Origin: Evernia prunastri
Taxonomy: Eukaryota; Ascomycota; Lecanoromycetes; Lecanorales; Parmeliaceae
Direction: 5' to 3'
Assembly: GCA_003184365.1 (NCBI GenBank)
Contig: NKYR01000007.1
Span: forward strand, 482,658 to 546,657
Length of the DNA: 64,000 bases
Below, piece after piece: positions 1 to 11,158 of this stretch. The notes under the pieces were generated by a model, which worked only from the letters and a program-made list of their open reading frames with translations, did not search any database and was not told the DNA's origin. The first letter of the stretch is position 1. The number at the start of each line of letters is the position of its first letter. The translations under genes were made by a program, and so were the position numbers.

Positions 1-1
1 A

Positions 2-295
2 GCATCCATTGCCGGCTATCCCGACGAGTTGACCGACTTGTCTCCCGAGGAGCGGGAAGCGGAGCTCAAGGCCGCCTTTCAGGATCCCGTCACCAGAGAG
101 CCGGCGCCTATCATATGGCTTCCGCAGGATCCAGCCGGTATCTCGGACGACGCGATCAAGCGGGTTAATAACACATACGGTCGCTACTTGCAATATAGCA
201 ACGCGGGAGCATACCTGACTGCCCGGAACAAGTGCGAGGTTACGCAGCCGGCGCCGGACGTGAGGCCGGATTGGCTTCTGGATTGGGTGCTTTGA
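2..295 (+). CDS. C-terminal end of a CSC1/PHM7 (DUF221)-like membrane channel, partial
   Basis: The frame is open from the first bases of the window to a TGA at 293-295, so only the last 97 codons of a longer gene are present. The tail reads PIIWLPQDPAGISDDAI, followed by a short acidic/polar end with a WLLDWVL terminus. A W-(I/L)-P-(R/Q)-D-x-x-G-(I/V)-S motif near the C-terminus is typical of the extracellular tail of fungal 10-TM CSC1/PHM7/RSN1 proteins, which are hyperosmolality-gated cation channels of the plasma membrane. The transmembrane part lies outside the window, so the family call rests on the tail only. No start codon is visible; the ATG-like internal starts are not meaningful. 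Confidence 0.6.
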   Translation, partial: ASIAGYPDELTDLSPEEREAELKAAFQDPVTREPAPIIWLPQDPAGISDDAIKRVNNTYGRYLQYSNAGAYLTARNKCEVTQPAPDVRPDWLLDWVL

Positions 296-2908
296 ATTTG
301 ACGCGCGCTGATTAAAGCGAGCATTGTGGACTGGGCATGCGTTGGTGTTAGGGCTGCTTGAGTATTTACTTATGACAGGACTTCATATACCCCTTGAGAA
401 ATGCATGCCTGTATGCGTGCACAAACATCTAAGTCTTCCTGATCGCATTCCTCTTCTCTTCTTCTGAATTCGACCCGCGCACCATAGAATTGCCCACCTC
501 GCCGCCCCACTCTCTTCGTCCCCTAGCACCGCCTTGCCGGACACGCTCAACTTTTCTCTCCCCTCCCCATTTGACATACGATGAATGATGATTCAACCCC
601 CCTTTCCCCNCCCCCCCCCCCCCCCCCACCCAACACATCCGGCGCGCATTCAGTCCCCTTCTGTCTACGCTACACCGTCCCACACCACCCACACCCCTCT
701 CGACCTTCAGACTTCATCCATCCATTCCATCCATGTTATATTAACCCCCTATGGCTTAATCAAAACCCCGACCGACCGACCAACGGACCGACCGGCCAGC
801 CACCTCCTTCCATTTTCGAGCGCGCACGCATTCGGGGTCGGAGGGTGGCTGTGTATTAAGGTATTTATGCTGTTTTGTGGTGAGGTCTTGTTTGTTGAAC
901 GCGGGTTCTGCGGTTTTGACTTGCTCTTTTGGCGGCTGGGAGCTGGTGTAGATGGCTGGACTGAGATGGCTGGACTGGGACGCTTGCTCGAGGGGAGAAG
1001 GGAAGAAAGGAGGTAAGGAGAGAGCGGTGGGATTTATGCATGGTTGTTATTATCGAGATCGATACTTTTACTCGTCCTCAGAGTCCTGTTGATTATGTTC
1101 GAATCTTCCGTGGCGGGATCGATCCTTTCTTCCATCCTGATACCCAGATGTCCTATCGTTTGCTCTACGATTTCGACAGCTTTTTTTTGAGGGTCTCGTC
1201 ATTCCGTTCGGTGGCTTTGAGAGTGCTTCAATCGCTGCTAGGCTCAGAGGAGCTGTCATAGGTAGAGTAGACTGTTCAATGATGGTGGGGTTGGAGATGC
1301 TTGCAGGCTTGGAACATTCATTACGCGTGGCACAGAGGTTTGTCTGTAATAGGTGGGTGGGTTTTGACGGTCTTCAAGGAGGCTGCGATCTAGGAGGCGG
1401 AATGGTGTGTCTTGGATGTAAAGAAAGGCGAAAGATGGTTAGCGAAGCCGCTGCTCAACCTGTTGGCCACAGTGGGACTGGTCTCGTAATTTCGCTTAGC
1501 ATGATGTTCTCGCGTTGCATGGTCACCTCGCATAGCAGGGCAGTATCGCAGAGAGGGACATGACTCTTATCAGGGACCCGATGACCATGGGATCTCGTGT
1601 CTTGACGGGAACTCTATATAGAAGGGTTTCCGATCAGTGATGAGCTCTTTGTTTGATTCCATCTCCTTCAAAGCCATAGCCTTCTTTCCCGCCCACCCGC
1701 ACCTGCATATAGCCTGATTTTCTTCCAGGCTTAGCCCAAAAAGCATGGGAGGTTTCTTGACTCTGGGAGGTCTACGTATGCCTATTTAGGTAGATAGGCC
1801 CGTTGTTGAGACTCCGCCGCAATATCTATATAAATCAAGCGGGTTTTGGGGACTGTATAAAAAGATATTTTAATACTGATGAATCCACTACCGCTATTGC
1901 AGCAATGGGCACTTGTTTATTAGAGCTTCTAGGTGCATTCGATCTCTAGTTGTGTTGGTGCAGGAGAATGTGGGTCTCGTCTGTAACGAGTATTAGGTGA
2001 TGGTCATTGATGAATGTTGCATTGATAATTATAGTCGACACTTGCTTGGGAGAAGTGAAATTTGTAGAACTCAGCCCTCGATATATGCTCTCCTACTCAG
2101 ATCGAGGTTTAGGATTTGACATTCGGGCGCAGCATCATCACCCTACATTGAGAAACAATATTAAGCGACTAAATATGTCGCAAGTATTACATCTTTAAGT
2201 TACCGGAGCCGTTTCCTGCATAAACTTTGCAGAAAAGGCTCCCAAGGGTCCACCGGCAACCGCTGGGAATATTCGATCATGGTATTATTGTATATCTAGT
2301 AACAAAGTGTTGCTGCGGAGACCGAGTGTTTCCTCATCGCCTGCCATGTTAACAGTGATATTATTATTCAATAATCGCATTTCAGAAGCTCCTACTAACT
2401 CCAAGAGTAAGACTTAAACGCTACTATTGACATCGTGAAGAAAGGAGCTGCTAGAGCACTGGAAGTCTTGTTTGGATTATCGATTGTACCGGTCCAGCCT
2501 TTCAGATCGACGGTCTGGGCCGTTGGAGCCTTGTGCTGCAGCATCATGGTCGCCTTGAAATATGAAATCTTATTGCACTTCAGAAAACAGTGCCCCGTCC
2601 TCTCGTTTAATAATTGTCAATACTAACGCGATCTGAAGGAGTATGGATGTCTAGGATTCCTGAAGGAATACTTGTCCAAGGCTCAGCCATCTCATTTGAG
2701 CCTTGCCCGGTAAGACGCGTGTCATTGGTTTGCCGCCGCATATTCTTCCCAATCTTCAGCTTCGCAACTTAGCCTCGATGTGATTTAACCCCACCTATGC
2801 TTCTTCTTCGTCATCCTTAATTGAATTGCGTTTAAAGAGTCAGTTTATATTGAAAGAATCAGACTTGCAAGGATAGTACGATAGTCGTGCGCTCTCAACT
2901 CCTTCAAC
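296..2908. other. Intergenic region with a poly-C tract and a diverged repeat relic
   Basis: I see no convincing gene here. A C homopolymer tract at about 595-628 contains the ambiguous base N at 610, and reading frames across it are artefacts of low complexity. Positions about 625-790 resemble about 5175-5310 on the far side of the lectin-like gene. Positions about 1605-1720 resemble the leader of the DIRS-like element at about 34150-34255 and may be an old fragment of it. The rest is unassigned 3' and 5' flanking sequence of the neighbouring genes. Confidence 0.5.
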
Positions 2909-4716
2909 ATGATAATGAATGATACGGAGGCCCACGTAGGTTCTCTATTTTTCGAATACGAAGCGCCGCTTACCACGCACAGCGCCCTTCATTCTCCGAA
3001 ACAAGAGTAGACTCGTCAGGCGCGCCAGAACACGTACTGCACTCGTCCCTTCCAGATCATAATGCCCCTGAAGTTTATTCATCCAACGCGCCTGAAGTAC
3101 TTCTTGGGCCGCACGACTTCCTTCCGGAGATAGCTCCCGGCTCGGGTCTTGAAATTAACAATGAAGGTCTGGAGTACGCAGTACCAAGTGAGGAGGACGG
3201 TGCGTTTAGGTTCAAAAGAATATTTTCCAGAGCCAGCAAATTATGGGCTGCCCTAGTCTTTGGCATTAGTATCATTGTTGTCATAACTGCCCCGGTCGAA
3301 AGTCGCAAGTCGCGGTAAGCTGGAGCTCGAGATGGCAATACAATATAGTCTATGAAGGCTAACAGCCTTTAGCCATTCTCACGCAGAAAATGCTCCTTCT
3401 GGCAGCCCTTCAACTGTCTACAACTCATCTACCGTTGCGCAAGGCTTCGCGTCAACAGTCTTGAATAATACCTCGATAGCTGCCGCAATTTGCCCGAATG
3501 GTGATCGATGGGTATTTCTGCAGGACATTCGAGGCAATATTCGAGGGTGTGAATATTCCGTATCCTTGTCCAAATGGAGTGTGTTGCCGAATACATCGAT
3601 ACCAACCACTGCCAAACTTGGCACTTCACTAGATGCATCATGTGAGGACATCCCAACCAGTCTGTCGTCACATTATTTAGTTCCCGGAAGATATGTAAGC
3701 CGATGTTCCTAAAACTCTAGTATGGCTGACAATTTTGACTAATTGAACGCTCTAACATCAAGATGTCCGTGGTGTACCTGAATTTTTCCGGGAATACAAT
3801 TAGTCAAACATGGTACATGGACGGGGCATGGTCGAATTCAGACCTTATTCAGGCTGCTGAACCCCCTGCGAGCGATACAAGACTCTCCATGTCCACCAAC
3901 ATCGTGCCAACCCTCACGATAGGCAATACCACCGTTACATCTCCCTCCTACCTACCTTCAGTCGTCACTTATCAACAAGCTAATGGTTCTTTGATTATGA
4001 TCAATATCGATCCTACTACTCAAGAAGCTTTGGATTCCGGGGATAATGTCAACCCAAACATATTTCATCTGCTCAAGTCTTCTTTTAGATCCGAGGTAGT
4101 AACAATAAGTGAGGCAACCCCGGCTTCTGACTTTAGCTGCATCTATAATAGCCCGCATCCACCCGTGTACTCTGGTTTAGGGGGAGGACCGTCGCAGCTG
4201 TATGCTCAATGCTATATAGCCCCATCAGACCCGGAATATTACTCTTCCACTGACGTAACGGGTTGGTGGTACAACCAAACAGGGTCTGGGAACGGGAATT
4301 TTACAGTGGATAGGACCCTGCAAGGTTCTTACGGTAAAAATCTCTTTTTCGTTGTAAGAACTGTCATCACGGCTGGTCTGGTGTAAACAGAACTTCCCGA
4401 CGGGAGCTTCCTGAATAACACCGTGGAATATGTTCCTTCTGTCTTGTCTCCAGACGACACAGCGCTTATACTACTCAACCGGAACAACTCGATTGCCATG
4501 AGCATTGGAAATCTGGCGGGACTAGCTAGCTCGGTCAAACCTCCGCCTCTCCCAGCGGTTCTTCCGTTCAGACACGTAGGCGCAACTGCTGGTAGGGAAA
4601 ACTCGTCATTCATCTACCTTTACTACCAGGCGAATGATACCCACTTTGGAGAGATTTCATTTGACAACGATGCTGGGGTCTGGTCGGCGGAGCCAGTGTT
4701 CATAGCTGTTACCTGA
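2909..4716 (+). CDS. Type II membrane protein with fungal fucose-lectin-like beta-propeller
   Basis: Five exons (2909-2935, 2983-3314, 3373-3694, 3763-4333, 4391-4716) join exactly into 525 codons plus stop. Residues 1-96 are a cytosolic, Pro/Glu-rich tail with repeated S-x-APE motifs (SSGAPEHV, SSNAPEVL). Residues about 97-114 (WAALVFGISIIVVITAPV) are one membrane span. The rest is outside and carries several N-x-S/T sites. It has propeller-blade signatures such as ICPNGDRWVFLQDIRGNIRG and FIYLYYQANDTHFGEISFD, as in fungal fucose-specific-lectin-like proteins that are anchored by a single N-terminal span. Sugar binding is inferred from family resemblance only. The TAA at 4384 falls inside the predicted 57-nt intron 4334-4390; without that intron the gene would be interrupted. 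Intron boundaries are my manual calls, with GT/AG ends throughout. A secreted lectin or cell-surface recognition role is possible but not shown. Confidence 0.75.
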
Positions 4717-6129
4717 TCGTCTGAGGCACTTGTCAGTGAAGGATGGCGCATGAAAAGGGTAAAATTGTGCGATCTTGACTGATTCTCAAGTGGAAGCGGG
4801 GTCTTGGATAACTTGCTCAACGTTCCATATGCGCTGTCTGCCTCCATAATCGAGAGAAAGTATCTAGAGATGTGGTGTGCAGGAAAGCTGATGGCGTGTG
4901 ATGATATGTATCGCTGAACAGACCCAACTTTTCCCTCCCTACCCGATCGATGAATCAAATTCACCCCTCTGTTGAAATGATCAGGTATGATTGAGATATT
5001 TTGGAAGGATTGATGTGTGTAGGATGGATTAATTAATTATTCCAGAGCTCCCCTGGAGCAGTCTTATGTACCATACTATTTGGGTGGTTGGCCAGACAAT
5101 GTGGCTGGGAGCCGGAAGGAGGCTGGGAACCAACACCAACAACCACTAAATAACATACTTTTCAACACATTCCACCGCCCCTCCCAAAAACACACCCGGT
5201 GCGCATTCAGTCTTTTCTGACACCCGTCTCGACTTCAGGCTCCATTCACGCATATCATTCATGCTCAAATGCCCCATACGACCCATGCGAACCCCGACAG
5301 ACCGACTCCTTGTTCACGAACGTACATAATCGAATTGACTCGGGTTACCGTTGACGGGGGGTTCTAGGCTGGGATTGGGGTGTGATAAAAGGTTGGACGG
5401 AGAGGTGATAGGAGAGGGGAAGGGGGGGAGAGGAAAGGCTGGGAAGACAAGTTTCTGAATAGTTCTGTAGTGGAGTTCAAAGTGAGCGGGCTTTGGTGTA
5501 TCGTATAGTAGTGTTATCTAGTGCAGGGTGATGTGGTATGTGGTGTTTTAGTGTCGTTCTTGGTCTTGTCCTTAACCGTGCTTGATCTAAGTCTCCTCCT
5601 CATCGCGACCATGCCTTGCATTTGGCTCGCCCTTGCTTTCGATTTGTGACTTCTCGGCATATTGTTCTTCCGCGGCCGTCTATGGTTAGAGGTTACCGCA
5701 GGATCATCATCCCAACAGGCTAAGCCCACTATGGTATAACAGCCTATGCTAAAGGCTACAAGCTCGACGCACCATCCCACTCTCCAATCCTCTCTCATTT
5801 TGACCTTACACCACTACCAAAATCCAGATAGCTGACTGTCATCGCTGCGCGTAATACCTTCCTTTCAACTCCAACCCTCTATTGTCCAGTTGAGAGAAGA
5901 TACGATGAACAAACCCTACGTATCATTGAGGGGATTGTGATAGCTTTGGTTAGTACGACTGCGTCATCGTGCATATTTCCCTCAACCATGTCAGTTTCGT
6001 CAAAGTAAAGTCAAAGTAAAGCGAGAGTGCGCACAAATGATCAGACACTTAAGTACTACAGAGTGCAGATAAATATTTTATACCTCTCTCCAACTATCAC
6101 GTCCTTGGCGAAGTCGTCCTCGTTCACAA
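4717..6129. other. Intergenic region between lectin-like and NACHT-ankyrin genes
   Basis: There is no convincing gene. The stretch about 5165-5310 is C-rich and matches, with divergence, the stretch about 620-790. A minus-strand reading frame at 5514-5798 has basic composition but no recognisable domain, and its start and splice structure are not supported. Directly upstream of 6130 lies an A/T-rich promoter-like stretch with TTTATACC at about 6077, some 50 nt before the ATG. Confidence 0.4.
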
Positions 6130-8826
6130 ATGGAGGCTGCATCTGGCATAGCGGGGCTCCTTTCTTTGGGTGTCACCGTGTGTCAATCCTTGCTCGACTA
6201 CTATGAATCCTGGAAGCATGCGGAAGAAAACGTTGCCAAAACCTATTCCTCGATAGAAGAGCTGTTCAAGACCCTCAAGCTTCTTTCCAATGCAGTTGAG
6301 CACAAGGGAATTAATAGTGAAATTGTGAGCCAGATCCGGAACAGCATTAGCTCCGCGGAAGCGAGTATCTATAACCTTCGAAAGAAATTGGACAAGGTGC
6401 GTCTTGTCGCAGTGCAGGATAGCTGGAGAGACAAAGCCAAAGCACAGTTCCGGAGGACACTATATCCGTTCAAAGAAAGTACTTTGGCGAAGCTTAGAGA
6501 GTTGAGCGGCGAAACACGAAACAACCTCAGCCTGGCGCTACATCTACTACAGATCGATACTTCGGTAGCCTCGCTGAGACAATTGGACCTTCTAGGACAA
6601 CAAGCTACAAAGATCTCTACAGGCGTCGACTTTCTAACGCAACAGTCTACGTCAATCTCCGCAGATCTTCAGAACATAGCTGGGTATGCAAGGAGAACAG
6701 TCAGAGTTGTTGATAGCGTAGCCTCGATGGACAACGGTAACGAGCTTCGGTTATGGCTTTCAGGTCATGTAGATCCCTCACAAAAGCAGGATGAGACTTG
6801 GAGAGACAGGCATGCGGATACCGGTCAGTGGTTCTTTCAAAGCTCAGAATTCCGAACATGGCTTGAAGGACCAAGTCAGCAGACTCCACGGGTCTTAAAT
6901 CTCATTGGCAAGTCAGGTGCTGGGAAGACCTCCCTGATCTCCGGCGCAATCAGATCGGCCCAGTCAATGCAAAGAGACGATCCTCAGACTGCCAACGCCT
7001 ACTTTTATTGTTCTTTTGACGATGCTGCCTCCCAGGAGCCCGTCAATATGATTGGCTCATTCATAGCTCAAGTCTCGGCTGTCTGTCCGAACATGCTGGA
7101 AGGTTTGGAGGTAGACTTTGCCAGAGCAGCGCGACCTACCCTTACAGATCTCGAACAACGACTCTCCCAAACTGCGCGCTCCTCTTCAAAGATGCTTCTC
7201 CTTATTGACGCTGTGAACGAATGCAAGAAAGTCGGGCCGATGATCGAAACCTTGCTCAGACTTGCCGAATCTGTGTCTGACATCCGTGTGCTTTTCACAA
7301 GTACTGAGGAAGATCCTACCATAATGGCGTTGACTGACCTCCAGCCCCCCAAAGCAACGACCGTTAGGATGTCAGCACTGACGGCAGACATCGATATCTT
7401 CATCGAAGCTAAAATAAAGGAGAAGGAAAACCTGCAACGATTGCCCCAAGAGATAAAAGACGAGATCACAGAAGTATTGAGTAGGAAAGCTGATGGAATG
7501 TAAGTATCTGTAAAGACTCCTTCATCCTGTGGTTTGCGTTGCGGAAAGATACTCCAGAAGCGAATCACTCGCCAAGAGCAGACTTTTATCCCGCTGCATG
7601 TTATCAAGCAGAAAATACGGGTTGGTGGTCTGCCTAAGCAGCGAAGTACTCTGATTCTAGTGTCAGAAATCTACGAGTGATGGACATGCGAGATCTATCG
7701 CTTTCTGTAGATCTTTTTTCACTGATGAATGGATAGGTTTCGGTGGGTTCAATGCCAAATCGAGCACTTGGGCAATCAGTGTACCGGAAGATTAATTCAA
7801 AAAGCCCTGCGCGAGCTTCCATCTGATCTCAACGATACCTACGCAAGAATATTGGCACGTATACCGAAAGAGGGCCAAGGATTTACAAGAGAGGCAATGC
7901 TGTGGCTTAGCTTTGCTATAAGGCCACTGAAATTGATCGAGTTGTGCGAGACTCTTGCATTCGACACGTCGGATACCACAGTGGATCAATTTGCCCGTCT
8001 TTTGGATACACAGGATCTATTAAGATGGTCCCAAGGTTTGATCACTTACCACCCCCAAACATTGGACTTGACACTTTCTCATTCCTCGGTTCGTACATAC
8101 CTTTTGTCAAATCAGATTAAGGACGGCCCATCTTCCTTCTTCAGCATCGAAGAAATTGAGGCAACAAGACTACTCTTACGAAAATGTCTGACCTATATGA
8201 TGTTCAAGGACTTCAGCAAGGGGTATTGCTCGAGTCTCAATGAGTGGGAAGTGTTCAGCCATCAGTGGCCTCTCGTGAAGTATGCTTCCAGACACTGGGC
8301 AACTCATGCCTATGCCCTTGACACTGGGCTAGAGAAGTATGACATAGATTTGATTTCGTGTTTCTACGACACGTCGACTCAGGAGCGAGGTGGAAACTTC
8401 GGCTTCTGGGTGCAGTGCCTCTATCCCAAGGGTACGAGAACTATACGGGCCGCCAGAGATTCGCAGCCACTCTACTACGCCGCTTCTTTCGGCCTCAGAG
8501 CGATAGTCGACTCAATTATCTCCGCAAACAGGGACATAGATTTGGATGCTTTAGGAGGCCGTAACCAGTCGACTGCATTACAAGTCGCTTGTTTCAGAGG
8601 TCACTACGAGGTAGCGAAGGATTTGCTTGACGCGGGAGCAAACCCCTATCACAGAGACTGCTATGGACGCTCCAGTATTTTCTATGCGTTGTGTTATGGC
8701 GATGAGGACATTGCGGAGCTTTTGAGACAAAGTCTACGAACGAAAAAGGACCCTAGGGGCGAGACCGCGACCGTACACATCAAAGAAGCTATCACTACTG
8801 CCCGAATGGTCATGGCTGCGCCTTAG
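6130..8826 (+). CDS. NACHT-ankyrin STAND protein (fungal NLR-like)
   Basis: Two exons (6130-7499, 7737-8826) separated by a 237-nt intron give 819 codons plus stop; the splice rebuilds the usual DGM-FRWVQCQ junction found C-terminal of NACHT domains. The N-terminal 130 residues are helical and start MEAASGIAGLLSLGVTVCQS, as in the helical N-terminal domains of fungal STAND proteins. The NACHT NTPase domain has a Walker A motif GKSGAGKT at residues 260-267, a Walker B motif LLLIDAVNE with Asp at 360, and a sensor-like VLFTSTEEDPT. At residues about 730-795 there are about two ankyrin repeats (STALQVACFRGHYEVAKDLL is typical). By family knowledge such proteins act as signal-transducing switches in non-self recognition and programmed cell death; the effector here is not identified. 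The ankyrin array is short for the family. The long intron could hide a second small exon, but the frame closes without one. Confidence 0.85.
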
Positions 8827-9812
8827 ACAAATGAGATTCCTTCATAGGTTTTCGAATCAGACTTGCGCTGAGCCCACGCGCAGATCCAAGCGGCTACTCC
8901 TGCCAGAATCGGTCACCCCATGTATATACTTGACGACTTTCTAGCTTGCACAGTTGATGCCCACCAGGCGCTAGATCAAGAACTGAGACGTACAAAAGGT
9001 ATTGAAGCCGACATAAGAGACTAAGAATGCAGAAGAAACCCAGGGCGACAGCTTTTACGCAGGTACCGATTGGCCGCAGCGGTTGACAGATCTGATCCGC
9101 ACATGCTTACATATCAGACGTGGCGTAATTGAAATCCTTATGAGTACTGTCGGTGATTCTCAGGTCAAGTCAATCGATGAGCCCGGATCTCATCAGAAAA
9201 GGATTCTTCAAGTCCTCCGTCCTAAACCAAGCCTTGTTGACTATGTACAACCACCTCACACGACGAGTCTTCTTCATAACTGAACAAGATTACATGAAGA
9301 TGAAGTTTGAGAACAATCATCAATGGCTGTAGATTTGAGGAAGCTAAGTCGCTGTCAAGACTAAGTCACGTGCTTAAAGAACGCGTAAAGAACACCGCCA
9401 CAGAAAGTGCCAAATCCAACGGCGCTTAAATTGTTTTCCTCGTATTCACCCTTTTCCCCTCGTCGTCTCGTACATTTTTAAGTTTATCATATTAAATCCA
9501 ACTCTTACAATGTTATTATTGTTACATGCTTCAACGACGAAATGACACAAATACGGGTGTACTTTCGCTGTCTCTTGATCATCTGATTTCGTGAGACTCT
9601 AGTTGGTCTTGACTGTACAACACTGTTGTATTTACTGGTCCACGGTTTCATGCCAAAGAGATGAATACGAATTTCAAGGGGTGATATGCTAATAACAGTG
9701 CGTCCTGAGGGCTCATAGAGGCTTGGTGATCATCATATGGATACCAGACAATTCAGTAAAAAATTCCATCTTTCTTCAACTCCTCACAACTTTGCTTCTT
9801 CTTTAACTCATA
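8827..9812. other. Intergenic region, no gene seen
   Basis: The short open frames here (for example 9083-9283) have no domain, no convincing start and no splice signals. The last 60 bases before 9813 are T/C-rich, as in many fungal core promoters. Confidence 0.4.
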
Positions 9813-11158
9813 ATGGATATTCTAGTTCTGTTTGCGGTAGTAGCCAAGCTCGCCTTGCTCTGCTTTGCTGGACCACTAGAAAAGCGCCAAAATGATCCGG
9901 AATGCACTGATGCTCTCTGTGTCCTCAATGACGCTATGAAACCGGTTTGCACCGATGCCCTCTGTGTTCTCAATAATGCCCTGACGGAGACTTACTCATG
10001 TACACAAGCGTAAATACCGCTCATTGTCCGTCTTGCTTCTATATTGACCTGATCGCTAGTACGAATGCTGCACTCGGTCCCTCTGTGTATTGCGACTGCA
10101 CATCCGACTTGCATACCTCGGCCACTGCCACCTATCTGGGACTCCTCGGCATAGAATTCTCCACGACTGTGACTTATGCGACAAGAACCGCACAGCTTTC
10201 GCACACGACAGGTTTTTGTCCTCCAGTCATAACGACCGTCGTAGGGTCTCAGATTACGCCAACGATTTGTGCAAGGAGCACTGCCTCCTCACAGGTCTCC
10301 TCACGAGCCTCCTCACCGACCTCTTCACGAGCCTTGTCGCAGACCTCGTCGCAGGCCTCCTCATGTATTTTGGCGTATGTTGATCTGTAAACACCTTTGA
10401 CTGTGCAGATCCAGTTAGCTTATAAAGGCACGCTGCAGACCGACCACAATTACGGCTCTGGGCTCTACGATCACTGCGCAAGCTTGCTCCTGCAATGGAC
10501 ACCCCGCCTCAACCGTCACACCCTTGGGTCTATGCGGAAGTCTGACAGCTTCGGCCAATTGCGAATACTCAATGTTCGTCACCTTCTACAAACGCTTACT
10601 TCTCTATTCACCTGTAATTGGAACAAGCTGAAAGCAGACAGTCCTGTTGGAGGACCCTTGGGCTCGCACACGACTACTTTCTACGGCTGTGCATGCAACA
10701 CTAGGGCCTGGGGTAGCATACCAACCTCATCCCTATTCATCTCGCAGCCCAACTATGGCGGCGCAGGCTATTGCGGAGGCCCAATATGCGTCCCATCTGC
10801 GAACAACAACGCGCTGGCCACGTGTCAATGTTCGGATTGGCCGGTCGATAACACCCTCGGGCCCTACACGAACAATCCCTGCGCGGGATATACGTATACC
10901 ACTACGACCACCGGAACCTGCAGCTGGCAGTAGGTCTTCCCTGATGCCCCTTGTGACTATTATGCATGAGCTGCACAAATACGACGTTTTAGAGACTAAT
11001 GCGGTTCTACTTCTAGACCCGTCCCAGGCATTGCTGGTGGCTCTACTTGTCTCTGCGCAGATCAAAAAGGATCCTCTATTCACCTGGTCACAGTACCTGC
11101 CACGTGTTCGGGACCGGTGCCGGTGTCGGCCGTTTTGACCGTCACATCGGCCTCATGA
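9813..11158 (+). CDS. Secreted cysteine-rich, Ser/Thr-rich protein of unknown function
   Basis: The protein starts with a signal peptide (MDILVLFAVVAKLALLCFAG) followed by a Kex2-type KR at residues 24-25. A duplicated CTDALCVLN motif follows. Supported exons are 9813-10009, 10060-10374, 10439 to about 10573, about 10642-10929, and 11017-11158. Introns 10010-10059, 10375-10438 and 10930-11016 have GT..AG ends and consistent phases, while the third intron (about 10574-10641) is the weakest. With it the model gives 358 codons plus stop. The mature part alternates small Cys modules (VYCDCTSD, ACSCNGHPAS, CACNTRAW, CGGPICVP, STCLCADQ) with a Ser-rich linker around residues 145-168. No known family is recognised. 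Extracellular location is inferred from the signal peptide, and a cell-wall or effector-like role is possible but unproven. Confidence 0.55.

Noticed and set aside
429..692. Minus-strand frame opposite the poly-C tract
   Set aside because: A Gly-rich reading of the same homopolymer; a shadow.
581..1016. Overlapping plus-strand frames across the poly-C tract
   Set aside because: They depend on an N and a homopolymer, are Pro/His-rich by composition only and show no start context, splice signals or domain.
7068..7607. 179-codon minus-strand frame inside the NACHT gene
   Set aside because: It lies antisense to a well supported NACHT domain and has no own motif.
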